Source of the DNA: Sipunculus nudus
Taxonomy: Eukaryota > Annelida > Sipuncula > Golfingiida > Sipunculidae
Length of the DNA: 64,000 bases
Direction of reading: 5' to 3'
NCBI GenBank assembly: GCA_026874595.1
Contig: CM049311.1
Location: 75,650,453 to 75,714,452, forward strand
The position numbers and the translations under genes are program-made. A model generated the notes under the pieces. It had not been told where the DNA came from. It searched no databases and worked only from the letters and a program-made list of their open reading frames with translations. Of this stretch, positions 20,181 to 32,875 are shown piece by piece; the stretch's first letter is position 1; each line of letters opens with the position of its first letter.

Positions 20181-22244
20181 ATAATAATAAGAGCCCCCTG
20201 GAACACAATATGAACACATAATAATAACAAATAATAATCATGTGAAATTTCTAATAGATAGAAAATCAAACCGTTATGCTGATCCATCTGAAATATTGTG
20301 ATGAATTTGTCAAAAAAAATGGAAAACCAAATATGAAAAGTTTACTTACTGTAAAGCTTAGTGCATTAGGCCTGTATACAGTACAAGTAACGTCTTGTAC
20401 CACAATATCAACACAAGGTCATGTCAAAAGGAGAAAGAACAGGAAGGCATATGCAACAGTTTCAATTATTTAACAAAATTAATAATTAATGCGTATACAG
20501 CTTAATAACATTATTTGGGGTTGCTTAACTTTTTATGTTTTTATTGATTTTATTTTCATATTTTTGTTACAATTATATTATGACTGAGTCATTAGTTGCC
20601 TTGTTATATATTTAAATGCCTTACCATGTCGCTTTTAGAGTCTCTTGCAAGGAAACGTTCTTGATAGTTTAAATTTTAAACAATTCACAGATTCTAATCT
20701 AAATGTATATTGATGGATTAGAGTGAGCACTTGTTATGATTTCTTTTCAATGCGATTGTAAGTAATGGAAGGACATTGTACAGGAATACATTTTAACAAC
20801 AGCGAGAAAGCAGAGGAGCGGAGGTTTCACAGTGACAGTACCATACAGAGAGGGGATCATATCCGTGCTTTTCGATAAAAAAAATAAAACATACGTATGA
20901 TTTCTGATTGTCAAAATCACGAAAACTGACGGAGTAAACAGAGAGAAGCCATGGGTTCTAAACAGAAATGGACAAAGCCTGTGCCTTTATACCGGACACA
21001 GTATAAGGGCACAGATATTCCGAGATTACCACTAAATATACAATTTCTGATGTTTGCATCCGAGTGTAGTATATATTTTTGTTTTATATATTTTATTTGA
21101 TCTCGGTACAGCTCAGCTTCTGTAAAATGATGTTATAGACATATAAAATTGGCATTTGGTTTCACCTGTTTATGGCACCTTTTCAAAAGAAATGGGTTTT
21201 ATATATTTCCCCCATGAAAATTCGAGAGGATTCATACTCCAACTCCTATGCATTTTAGTCTTCAATAATTCGTTATTAATGGAGATTCTGCAATTCCAAT
21301 GCTTAATTGGACATTTTATAGCTTTTGGAAGATAGTTTCAGAAAAATCAGTCATTCGCGTTTTTACTCAAGGCAGATTATATAACCTCAGAACTATTCAA
21401 CATGAATGGCCGAGTTGCCATTGGAATCATGTAGCGAGATTAAAATTCCTGCCAACAATTTGGTAAAATATCCTTATCCTTAAAAGTACAAAAAAGCGTG
21501 AGCATGACACAAATTAATTTTGCTCAATTAATCATGTACCCCTCCCCCCCCCCTTTCTATGCCAGTCCTCAAAATACGTGTTTTTATGAAGAATCAATTG
21601 GATTTCAGTCCTTATTTCTGGAATGACAAAAATTCAACGACGATACATTTTTCTCTCCAAAACTCCAAATCTAAAATTCAATGCTCAATCATTCAAGGCT
21701 ATGTATACAAGCAGGAAGTTAAAAGCCTAATTTTTAAAGCATTCCATTCGACTTCAGGAGATTGTTGAAAATCCACTTCCTAGTTTTATCTCCTGTCAGG
21801 AGATAGTAGAAAATCCGCTTCCTAGTTTTATTAAATGTATTTAACATTAGAGAATCATCATATTTTACTTGAATGAAGTTTGTTCACAAGTGGTTATTCA
21901 CCCTCTCCATCGTGAAAAGCCCAGTATATGTCTTTATCGTGATCACATAAAATTTTGACCAGGATCCATTACTGGTGATCCTTGTTAATGGCCGAGGTAT
22001 GTGTGTTATTTGAAACTTGCCTATAAAAATTGTGGTGGATACGTTTCCTTATTACTTACTTTACAGGGCTGATGCACTGGGCCTAGACTTTTCAGGAAAC
22101 CTAAGGTCATGAGGAAAAAAACCTCAAAACATTTCGGAAGGGTTAACATTACACGGGTTAGTGTTTATACTTGGAAGAAAGTTTAATATCCTTATACACT
22201 TATATAATCAAAATGATCTGGAGTTAACTAGTGTTTATACCATA
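20181..22244. other. Spacer of the foldback structure
   Basis: AT-rich, with no recognisable transposase or other domain. Short frames at 20276-20473 and 21559-21768 are unremarkable. A small hairpin (TGCCTTTATAC paired with GTATAAGGGCA) lies near 20980-21015. A short tandem pair containing 'aggaga...gaaaatcc.cttcctagtttta' lies near 21756-21830. Confidence 0.5.
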
Positions 22245-23695
22245 AGTTTCAAAATAATGACTATTTATGGTATTAGGGAAGCGTCATGGTGAGGTACATC
22301 GAGAAAGGAACACCGAACACCTCATATACATGTTATAAAAAGGTTGATCAAAACAGAATGAATACTATATCATTCATTAATGTCTAAATAATTTTATTTT
22401 AAAAAAAGTTTTCAGGATTGACAAGAGCTAACATATTCATAAACTAGAACTTCAGAAATGTCAACATTATTTTGCATATTTATCATAAACAGCGAAAAGT
22501 TTGAATAACTTTAAAAAATAATAAAGTGAAATTTCTTCAGGATGTTTTATTAATATCATAATTTATTGCTTCCAAAAACACCAAAATCACCAAAACTAGT
22601 AATACATATGTATGATTATATCTATCAGTGATTTTTTCCGATTGTTTGCAAATTCAAAACAGATATTTGAAGTAAATATGTCAACTATTAAGCGAGCCAT
22701 AAGCATTTAAATAACTTCTTCCCAATCAAGGCTACCTGTCCGCAGTTTTTGTGCGTAATGACGCGGTTGTCTCTCTCTTAGTTCCATAAAGGTAGTGTAT
22801 CCTAAAATAATCAATTTTATCATATTAATTCATTAATTGGATATATTTGTGAATCTGAAAATACCTATATCATAAAATTCCAGAAGGGGTGCACAGTGAC
22901 CCTTCCTATATTATGGCCTAAATATGATTATTTTATAAGATATGATTATAATATAATTATTATATGTAAAAACGGCTCAAGAAAGGGTTTCGTTTATTTT
23001 TAAAACTAATAAACACCTTCAGGTTTAGACAAATAACAATTCATAGTATCAATGAAGCATCACAGTGAAAATCATTGCATCTGGAGAGGAACATGGGACA
23101 CCACATCCGTCTTATATACAAGATATACCATAAAATAGAATTAACAATGGGTTATTCATTGCAGGTGTATTTGGTCAAATATTCATAATTTTATCAACAG
23201 AATTTGTGAGAATGTCAGTTACTAATGTATTGATGCACTAGAATTTTAGAAATGCAACATCGTCTCGAAAATAAAATACTGTCGGGAAAAATTAAAGAAA
23301 AAACTGTTAAATTCAATTTTCTTTTTGGATATTTTATATGTATAGTAATTTATTGCTTAATCAACAACAATACATAATAAACTCATATGATTATTGTAAT
23401 TAATGACTTTTCACTACTATTAGCGAACACAATGCAGTTTATTTGAAGTAAATATGTCAAATATTAAGCGAGCTATAAGCATTTACATAGCCCTACCCCC
23501 TTATCAAGGCTACCTGTCCGCGGGTGCCGTGCGTAAAGACGCTGTTGTCTTTAAATGGCCTAAAGGTAAGTGTATCCCAAAATAATCAATATTAACATCT
23601 TAATTCATTAATTGGACATACTTAGGGATTTTAAAATACATTTGTCATAAAATCCCAGAGGGGGTGCACGGTGACCCCTCCTAGCCCATGGACTA
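22245..23695 (-). repeat. Right arm of the foldback structure (two inverted units)
   Basis: The minus-strand anchors TCACTG (22899) and TCACCG (23674) are 775 bp apart. The inner unit shares CGTCATTACGCAC with the inner left unit, while the outer unit shares the CGTCTTT core with the outer left unit. The arms therefore pair inner with inner and outer with outer. Confidence 0.8.
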
Positions 23696-26479
23696 CCTGG
23701 GAGGGTGTACACTTCCAGTGATTTTAGACCTCCAGTGATATAAACGGTTAAATCGTGACACATGGCCATATACTGTTCTTTATGGAGGTGTCGGAAGTTA
23801 ATTCATTTATTAGAGTGCTCCAGAAAAGTCTAGCACAAATTAAAATTGATATTTAATATACTGAATCTTAGGTTTGTGACAGGACATAATTTACATAGTA
23901 CTATGATCAAAAAGTAAGACGTCAGAAACACTGTACATCTACCAAACAAGAATAAACTGCCGAGTAAACAGACATGAAACACGACAGAAAAACAGTATGC
24001 CATCTATTGTTACATTTTTTTAAAAACTGGTTTATCATTGTGGGGGTGGCATTTTTCGGCTCCTGTTTATTTAAATAACCTTTCAGATCCCGGAGCGCCT
24101 TTCCCTTACACCTTCGATTGTGTCTTTATGATCGTAATATTTCACTGTCTCCTTTCTTCTTCACGTGTCTAGGTCTACTTTAACTTGTGTAGGTTCTCTG
24201 TATAATCAATACATGATTCACTAGTTGAAATGAAACAGATATAAGGAAAGGTTCAGAAAAAATCGGTTTTGGGTTAACCATATGGTAACCATAAGAAAGA
24301 ATCGTTCTTGCTCATTCAGATCATTCAACTGGATTCTGGTAAATACACATATCTAATAGCCAAATATTGATTATAAATGATGCCATCTATCCATATAAAT
24401 TACCCGAACATATCTCGTACCATAGAACTCCTCGGTATATTGGTGTGATCTTTGATATATCAAATAGTCAAATTAGCGTAAATTATGAGCCCTGTGTTAT
24501 GTCCACTGAAATCAACTTCATTTTATCGGCATAACTGTTAAACTTGTCGGACATAAAAATGTATAATAACTTCTTGGTTGTTAAGCGCTATGGCACATCG
24601 TTTACGCATATATTCATCCCGTTCCATGGTTAGGATGTATTCCACCTCTCCCGACTGAGAGTATTTAAAATTGTTGCTTCTTTTCCAGGCAATTCGAATA
24701 AAAATTATATTAATTGCATAAATCTTTATCAAATAATCTGTCTTCGGTGCAAAAGTCTGTAGGTGGCTAAATATACAACTAGAAGGTGGCTAAATTAGGA
24801 CCCTGTGATCATAAAATTGGCATGCAGCCCTGGTCATAATGGTCTGAAATTTATCACCACAAATAATCTAAAAGGCGCCAATTTTAAGGGGAAAAAAATA
24901 ACAGCATTATCAAACAAGTTATTGCCAAACGATTTTAAAATATTTACCTCGCAGCTATATTTAAATTAACAGGAGTCTGAAATTCGAAAGCACACATGCT
25001 CTCAGGGGTGAAGTGTTCTGTCAAATGTTCGCCAAAGAAAATACCTAATTGTGCTCTGGCGGATATACTGGATATTAAGCAGGTCGGAAATTTGATATGG
25101 CTGGAGCCCTCAAAGGCATAAATCACCCCCGGAACTCGAGAAAGGTCGAACATAGTCCTTTTGAAATACTGAGCTCAAAAGTAAATTTACGATTGTTCTG
25201 TAGCAGCAATACCGGACTTTCGCAGCTTGTAACTTGAAAGAGCTAAAGCTCTTTTGGACACCATTCATCCCAGGGTAGTTTATAAGGCTCAAATGTATTA
25301 TCTTTGATAAAATATCACGAAAAAAAACTAAGGGAATGTGCTTTGGCAGCCATATTATTTTTAAATGCTTCTGTTTTTCAATTGGGATGGAGCAGTGATA
25401 TTTACCAACCATCCCTGTGAAATTGAGGAAGATCAAGATTCTGTTAGAGAAAATGGGCGAGAAAATACGCGTCACTGACGGAGGGACAGAAAGACGGACG
25501 GAAAGACGGCACGATGGACGGATGGACGGACGGAAGGAAGGACAAGGCGTTCAGTATAAATCAATTGATCTAATGCAGGGTCATATTGGATAATAAAGCC
25601 TTTTAGAGACAACAAAAGAGATTCAGGTTAGTCACTTATTAGTAACAAAATTTGAAAAGATAAGTTTATCTTGCTGGCAATTTAGGAAGCAGATGGTTCA
25701 GTGAGGACATTAAAATATCTGGTTTCAAATTACCACCAAAAATATAGATTTTGATTATTAGATTTGAGTTATTGCGGGTAAAGCAGTCTTCTACTCTGCT
25801 ATTATGTACATAGGATACCCAAGGTGGTCAATATGGTACCAAAGTCAGCACTATACAGTGTTCATCTTAGTAACTTGATATGATGCAGTGTATAAATAAA
25901 CATATGGGGCATTTAAATGTTCAAAGGGGAAAAAGGGGGCTCGGTTAATCGTTTGAGAGTTCCATTTAGTGACTATTTTCGCCAAGGTTTTAAAGTTTGC
26001 GGACTAATGATATCCATTGTTCTTTTTTAGTTTGTTTGGATAAAGTGAGGGGATAAGAAAACTTGCTTTTTCCTCAGTGTAGAAAACCAAAAAGTTCATT
26101 TGTGGAAATACTGTGCGTTTTATAGGATTATCCTCTAATAAGCAGTTTTAGTTTAAGGCCATGTCTTATAGAGTGCGCTTCGCGCAGGTTAAGGTTCATT
26201 TCAGAATAAATTATTTTTTATATTTATTAAAACATAAGTATAAGTTTAACTCTTAACAGTTAAATTGGTATATTGACTGTCGTAGTTTACAGGTCATGAC
26301 TTGACAAACAGAAAGCAACCTTGTGAATCATGAAGACACTACCGGTGAATATATTCTTAAACCAAAGACTTTTACAGACAGTTAAAGTAATTATAGTATG
26401 ATATTTCGGTTTTGGCTTCTAGAATTAAAACAGTGCTGACTTTTGATACGTACACTGAACGTGTGACATATCTAAAACG
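23696..26479. other. No recognised gene; GACG-rich tract
   Basis: A tract rich in GACGGA/GGAC lies at about 25483-25545. The 121-codon minus-strand frame at 25110-25475 overlaps repeat-like sequence and shows no domain. Confidence 0.45.
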
Positions 26480-26606
26480 CAGAGGTCAGCGGGCAAAACC
26501 GCCCCCCCCCCCCCCTACCTTCCTTTCCAGACTTGGTGACCTTTTTTGTAATAAGTCCTCCTAGGCTCGATCCCTCCTTTCCCTAAATCCTGGATCTGTC
26601 CCCGTA
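26480..26606. mobile_element. Degraded hAT-type MITE relic
   Basis: A long C-run (about 26503-26516) is followed by diverged sequence ending AATCCTGGATCTGTCCCC (about 26585-26602), which resembles common hAT MITE ends reading CTGGATCTGCCCCTG. The left end is not clear and no target duplication was seen. Confidence 0.35.
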
Positions 26607-27326
26607 TCCAGTCGTGACGGGCGGGGTTAATTGTCAACTTTAACATGATAGTATCAGCTAAAGCTAAACCTTTATTCTTAAACATTTTCGTTTAATGTAG
26701 CTGAAGATCTTGACTATCAATATTTCAATTAAGAGAATGGTTGTATAGTGACTGGATGTCGCCATTTTATTAATCAATAATTGCATGAATAGCACGAAAT
26801 TACTCTCCAATCCCGTGGGATCTTGTGCAGCTGATTATTTTATACGGCTGCAGACTCGCTCGAACATAGATATATACAGATATACCACCAAAAAAATCTT
26901 TATTTTATAGATGAAAATCCTATTTTCTATATAGGCCTTTCTTTTACGCCACCCATTCTAAAAAATACAATAAAACCTTCTTTTTGGAGGTAAGGGGCAT
27001 TACCACGGACCGTTTGGATCAGGACAATGGCCTCTGAACCAGTTAGCATCTGACACCAGTGCAATTCATTAGAAGCATTCATCTAGGTACGGCTAGGCCA
27101 CCCCTGCTCCAGCTGGACTCGATTCCCAGGAAATGTCTTTGAGAATACATTTGGGATAATATGGGCCAGCGCTTCCGGTTGATTGATCAGGTTTCATATT
27201 GAGGCTGGCGTTTTCAAGGATTCAGGGTGGGTATCGCTGTCCGGGCAAAATTTCTGTTTTTTTCCCCCAATTTGTTTTATCGGTGGTTTTGTTCATCGGT
27301 GATGACGGATGTTATGGCAACTCTTG
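26607..27326. other. No recognised feature
   Basis: No ORF or repeat recognised. Confidence 0.5.
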
Positions 27327-27560
27327 CATAAAATATGCTGTGGCTAATTCTGACGCAAAATATGTTGTGACAAATTCTGACACAAATACGCTGTGACAAT
27401 TCTGAAGCAAAATATGTTGTGACAAATTCTAACACAACGACTTTGTGAGAAATTCTGAAGCAAAATATGTTGTGACAAATTCTAACACAAAATATGGTCT
27501 GAAAAATTCGGACACAAAATTTTGACAAATCCAGACACAAAATAATTTGTGACAAAATAA
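27327..27560. repeat. 27-bp minisatellite, about nine copies
   Basis: Units resemble GCAAAATATGTTGTGACAAA plus TTCTRAC. GCAAAATATGTTG begins at 27407 and at 27460, and the intervening unit is a more diverged B type. This suggests A-B alternation with a ~53-bp super-period. Because 27 is divisible by three, the minus strand has an open frame with a 9-residue repeat (HNIFCVRIS-like). I treat that as a by-product. Confidence 0.85.
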
Positions 27561-28099
27561 AGTTTACAATGGAAACGTGAACTAACGAGTAATTGCGCGG
27601 GAGTACTGTCATGTGTTAGAGTAAATTGTATTGACACAATATCGTTTAAATACGTTTCTGCTTCAAACCGTGGGATTTTCGCAAGTTGTTGTCATGATGA
27701 TTCAAACACGGACAGATCTTGTGCCCGCAATGCATATATTAAATGAAAACTAAATATATAGTTGTTATGAAGAGCTGACAAAAGAAAAACCTGTAAAGAG
27801 TAAAATATGACAGAAAGTTTATACTTTGTCCCTGACTTAACATAAAAAAAATATTGGTATATATCAGACGGAAAGATATTTCTTTAGTGTCAATAAATTC
27901 AGTTTCCCTCACTTTAAATGTATGTCTTGGAACGTTTAGGATATAATCGGTTTTTAATCAGTTTGAATGATGAAATTAATAAGTATCACAGACAAATATA
28001 TTTTAGATTGAAACTGTAGAACCTTTTGAGTTTTCAGTCAATAGAAAAATAATTTGATGTTTAATTCTCATAATTCTAACCAGCATATATTAACGTTCA
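27561..28099. other. No recognised feature
   Basis: AT-rich spacer between two minisatellites. Confidence 0.6.
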
Positions 28100-28996
28100 A
28101 TAACTAGTGGTCATTATGAAAACATCTTGGTATATGCGATAACCATTGGTCATTGTGAAAAGATAGATGCATACGCTGTCATAACTGGTAATTTTGAAAT
28201 GACCGGGGTATATATATACGCTATAAGTATTAATCATTGTGAACTGATCGGGGTATGGGCCATAAGAAGTGTTCGTTGTAAAACGATTGGAGTATACGCC
28301 ATATGTAGTGGTCATTGTGAAAAGATCGGGGAATACGCATAATTATTGATAATTGTGAAAAAAAATAGGGGTAGACGCCATAATTGATGGTTATTGTGAA
28401 AAGATCGGGATTACGCCATAATAAATGGTCATTGTGTAAAGATCGAGGTAAATGCCATAACTAGTGGTTATTGTGAAAGATCGGGGTACATGCAGTAATT
28501 ATTGGTCATATGAACATATCGGGTTACACGCCGTGATCATTGTTCATTGTGAGAAGATCGAGGTATACGCCGGGATCATTGGTCATTGTAAAAAGATCAG
28601 GGTATACGCCGTATTCATTTATCATTGTGAGAAGATAGGGCAATACGCCGTTATCATTGGGCATTGTAAAAAGATCGGGGTATACGCCGTATTCATTTAT
28701 CATTGTGAGAAGATCGGGGTATACGCTGTATTCATTGGTCAATGTGAGAAGATAGGGCAATACGCCGTTATCATTGGTCATTGTGAGTAGATCGGGGTTT
28801 ACACCGTAATCATTGGGCGTTGTGAAAAGATCAAGGTATGTCTTTTAGTCAATGGTCATTGTGAAAACATCGTGGTATACGCCCCATTTTGAAAGATCGA
28901 GGTATGTGCTATAATCAATGGTCATTTTGAATGGACTGCGATATACACCATAATCACTGGTTATTTTGAAAATATCGGGGCAAATGCAGTAGACAT
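28100..28996. repeat. ~39-bp minisatellite, about 23 copies
   Basis: Units resemble GGTCATTGTGAAAAGATCGG followed by GGTATACGCCATAATCATT, mostly 39 bp with some 38-40 bp variants. The central stretch (about 28464-28790) keeps an exact 39-bp phase, so both strands stay open: the plus frame repeats a 13-residue VIIGHCEKIGVYA-like unit. Outer units are more diverged and out of phase. No flanking start, signal or splice context supports translation. Confidence 0.92.
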
Positions 28997-30277
28997 TCGT
29001 GTATGATCGTCTTCCGGCATATTTACCAGCATACTTAATTCAATTGGTATTAAAACCCTCCTAAATGTTTATGCATTTGTGCATATGATCACAAAACTAG
29101 AAATTTGCATCCCAATGGATACCAAGTCTCCGCCATGGGAGTTCCAAAAACGCTCTGCGAACACCCTCACTGTGAGGTGCTTTGCGCTCGAGCGTGACCA
29201 TAACAGGTAGTCGGGCCACACTGACGGAGCGAGAATTTCTGTGCATTCACTTATTTATTTTTTGCTCATGGTCCCATGTTTATTCGTGCATAAGTAACAT
29301 TTATGCATATTTCTTTATGAAGCTCTAGAATCCATATAAGATACTGGATCAACTCCAAAATCTAATCAATTCTTTCTTGGCCCATTCCCAAAATGCTCTG
29401 AAAATGTCATGAGATTCCAGTGATAATTGCGTGGGTTATGTTGTGAACAAACACACCCATAACTACACAAAAACGGGAATGACCGCATACCTCTCGGGCG
29501 GATGCAAATATAACACGATGCACTGAACAGTAACGAAAATCTGAATTTTCGAACGAAAATTTTGAATTCTAAGTACCGTTTTGTCTGCTTTCAATCAACT
29601 GGCTTGTAATCTGTTCCCTTCAGAGGGGACAGCCTAGCACTGGCGTTCGCGGTTGTTAAGCCTCGGTCTGATGACGCTACATGGATCGTCAGCCGCCATC
29701 CCGCCCTGTAAATATCTTCTCTGTCAAATGCAAGCCCATTCGGTCTCCTTAATGATATCAAATATAACACATCAATACAGACTCAAATGGCATGTGAAGA
29801 GGGGTTTACCGTGAAGATTGCTCGTAATCAATAAACGTCTTACCGAATATTGGACAACTTTGAAGAATTTTCCGCACAGTTTCATTTATTATTGATTAGG
29901 ATTTTACTACCTTGTTTGCACAGGCTCATTTTTGACATAAATCCCCGTGTAACGCTATAGATTATCAATTATAGTCTTGCACAAGCCATTGCTGCGAAGT
30001 AAATACGTGATGCACCGGTCTGTGCCAAAACAGGATTACAGGGTTCATTTAAGTTCGCCGGGTCATTAAGTGCATACATTATGCCCCAGCTGGTCCCACT
30101 GTCCCGCTATTTTAATCGGCCGACTTTTTTGTACTTATGCCCCGAATTCCGGTCGATTAGAACAATACAATTCGATGATTCGGTTCCAACGAATGTCGAA
30201 CAATCGAAAATTGGGTGAGTCCGACATATACTGTCAAATAGACGTTCTTTCCACGGCGCCTCATCTTTCCCACCTAT

Positions 30278-30280
<3 letters not shown>
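28997..30280. other. No recognised feature
   Basis: No ORF or repeat recognised with confidence. Confidence 0.5.

Positions 30281-30368
<88 letters not shown>
30281..30368. repeat. (TA)n microsatellite
   Basis: About 88 bp of alternating TA with one TG interruption near 30331. Confidence 0.95.
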
Positions 30369-30371
<3 letters not shown>

Positions 30372-32390
30372 CTCACAATAATTCAAACTTATGTTTGATT
30401 CAAATAAGAAAAATTTTGTTATACCAGATGAATGAACAAAGAATAAAAAAAGAGACCCATGACTCAGCTAAGCTGACTTATGTAAAATTTCAGCAAATGC
30501 AGAATATACTAATCTTTAGGATCCTGCTATTTTGTGATAATCAGGTACTAAATATATGATTGTCATGCTAATACTCTGACATGACTGTCATGGGAAAAAA
30601 TCTGTACCGTGTTGCATATGTAATATTTACAGATAGACACCATTTCACCATCTGCTGAGGCAGGAAAATATAGATTAGACGTTTATATTAAGCCTTTTTT
30701 ACAGCAGGTCCATTATGGCAGGAAATAACGATATAATTTATTAATGATTTTTATTATATTGAATTTTCAGGATTACAAATATGATAAATTGGCAATACAA
30801 TAAAATCTGTAAATTAAAATATAAGTAAATTTAGAATTATTAGCTGCTCATTATTTATCCTTAGTTTGGTCATATCAAACTATGCACACATATATTTAAC
30901 TATTTTTCAATCATAAAATGCCATGACTAAATTTTAGAGAAAATAATTTTTATGAAAAAAACACTAAAAATTGGCATCTTCTAGACTATTCCTAGGATCA
31001 CTATTCCCACAAAAGGTGTGTACATTGGTGTTTTTAGATTAACGTGTATGCTTAATTTTTTTAATGAAATAAATATGATCTCAACTTTAATTTAAAACTG
31101 AATTTTACACATGTTAAAAAGAAAGCAATCAGTTTCTAACTTTTCTGAAGCAAGGACTAAGGAGTTTCACTGAACATGCACGTCAACACTTTTATAGCAA
31201 AACCTAACACTGGTATTTCAATGTGTACTCATTATAACCCCTTGTTATACAAAAAAAATTCCAAAACAGTAGCAAAAGTCTAAACAAAGAATTAAACATA
31301 GAAAATTTTAACATTCATCTTGTGTATGCATTCTCTACATGGAGAAGGGTGGGGACGAGAAGAGAAGACCAGCTCTTCTGATCAAAGGGAGTTAGATGTT
31401 TGACTGATGAAGCAAGTTAGATAACAGGTGGCAAGGTGAGGGCTCCGGCACTCACTGCACACCACCGTACGTGCTAGGTTGACTTGATGTAAAAAATACT
31501 GGACATGATGTCTGAAAACTAAAATAAAAGCTACTTTTCTTTACCAGTTCCTTGCATATTTCAAATTTTAAAATGGTAAATACTGATGTGTTAAAGCTGT
31601 AAAAATTAAATTATCATTGCTTACACGATAAAATGTGCAGTTGTCAAAGTTTGGCATAATTTAAGGTATTGATTTAACATATATGCTAATAACTTGGAAA
31701 AAAATACAGAAAATCTTATCTAGTATCTGGCATACAAATAAAGTTTGAATAAATTAAGTTTTATCCTTGAAAAAAGTTTTTCTAGCGTGAATAGTAATCA
31801 TGTTAAGTGAGAAAATATTTTTCCTGATGTTTTGACAAAGTACATTATGTCCAGATCCATAACTTCTAATAATTATGCATAATCGACCTAATTTCTTGCA
31901 TGTACAATGGAAGTATATTGAGAATTACCTATGCCAAATGAAAAAAAGGTTAGTGGTTTTAATAAGAGGCACTCTTGAAGTGTAACAGCAGGCTTTGCCA
32001 GAAAACGGAGGTTTTACCTTAATTTTCCAAGGAAACAAAGTCGCAGAGACCCAGTTTTGGGTTTGGTAGAGGAACTTTAGGACATCTAACTGTAAACTGA
32101 ATTATGGATTCGTAGGTCAAAAAAGTTTCCCTGTTAACCGATGGCCGGTCGGCCAGACGGATGATGGGTAAAGGGCTATCGCTTTCGCTCAAATGACTTA
32201 TAGTCAACTGAGCTACAAAAATTATATTTGAAGGATCAAACCTAATGTATTGTCGGAATAAGTCCTGAGTCAACGGATACCAGTGACAGGATTTTCATGA
32301 TTGTGTTTTAAGAAAATTTAATCGTTATTAGACTGAGTGAAATTCCGGGAGGACGGGAAGTACTCGATGCCACCGGGAGGTGGGGGGGGG
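30369..32390. other. No recognised feature
   Basis: AT-rich sequence. The 84-codon minus frame at 32019-32273 is unrecognised. Confidence 0.5.
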
Positions 32391-32397
32391 GGGGGAA

Positions 32398-32430
32398 GGC
32401 CCCCTACGGCCCCCTCTGGCTACGCCCCTG
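32398..32430 (-). mobile_element. hAT-type MITE end fragment
   Basis: Read on the minus strand from 32430 it begins CAGGGGCGTAGCCAGAGGGG, a terminus common to hAT-derived MITEs. A G-run of about 14 lies just inside (32381-32394). No matching left end was found, so this is a single-ended relic. Confidence 0.5.
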
Positions 32431-32519
32431 TTTTGGCGCGGTGTCCCCTTACTGCGGGCATTTTAAAAATTGTTATTCAAAATTTAAGCAATGTTTGCAA
32501 GTTTAGAAGTGTGCAAGTC

Positions 32520-32875
32520 TGGAGCGTGGTGGCGTAATGGTTAGGGCGCGGGACCTGTGACCGAAAGGTCGGGGTTCCCGTTAAGATCGCCGTCTTCGCT
32601 AAGACTCCTGGCAAAAGTCTTAACCACAAGGTAGCGCTCTCTCGACCCAGGAGTGAATGGGTACTGGTCATGGATGGCAGGCAAATGTAGAACGAATAAC
32701 CTTCTAGCGCCTGAAATGGCTGCTTGGGTTGTATGCTCCCCGACGAGCCGAGAAAAGCAACAAGACTGAACAGGCCCGAATGACCAGGAAGGCAAAGTGT
32801 TAAAATTCAGCTGAGACTGCGACTACAGCGGAAATAGAAGACTATAAACCCCGTACCTTTACCTTTACCTTTAAA
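32520..32875 (+). mobile_element. tRNA-derived SINE with (CTTTAC)n tail
   Basis: The head reads GTGGCGTAATGGTTAGGGCG, a good Pol III A box, followed about 30 bases later by GACCGAAAGGTCGGGGTTCC, a tRNA-arm-like B box region. An unrelated body of about 250 bp (with TGAATGGGTACTGG near 32653) follows. The 3' end reads CGTACCTTTACCTTTACC, a short tandem tail of the kind left by LINE-assisted retrotransposition. The ~355-bp length suits a tRNA-SINE. Body assignment to a named SINE superfamily needs a database comparison. Target duplications were not clear. Confidence 0.8.

Larger units (their letters stand above)
18730..23695. mobile_element. Foldback-like structure: ~1.45-kb inverted arms, each a dimer of a ~770-bp unit
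   Basis: Two direct copies of a ~764-bp unit on the left (starting about 18730 and 19500) are mirrored by two inverted copies on the right (unit spacing about 775 bp, ending about 23695), around a ~2.1-kb spacer. The outermost ends match as TAGTCCATKGGCTAGRAGG followed by GGTCACCGTGCACCCCC. Each unit has a GC-rich core reading GACAACCGCGTC...CGCAC (18880, 19650, and inverted near 22750 and 23530). No transposase was found. A non-autonomous foldback element is the best reading; a segmental inverted duplication is the alternative. No target duplication is evident. Confidence 0.7.

Noticed and set aside
25110-25475. 121-codon minus-strand frame
   Set aside because: No motif recognised; it lies in repeat-like sequence ending in a GACG-rich tract.
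28464-28790. Repeat protein encoded by the 39-bp array
   Set aside because: Openness on both strands follows from unit length. There is no coding context; kept only as a finding to test.
32337-32537. 66-codon frame with a poly-Gly run
   Set aside because: The glycines come from a G-run beside a MITE end; not a gene.
32477-32795. Minus-strand frames of 64 and 84 codons
   Set aside because: Antisense to the SINE; shadows of its sequence.
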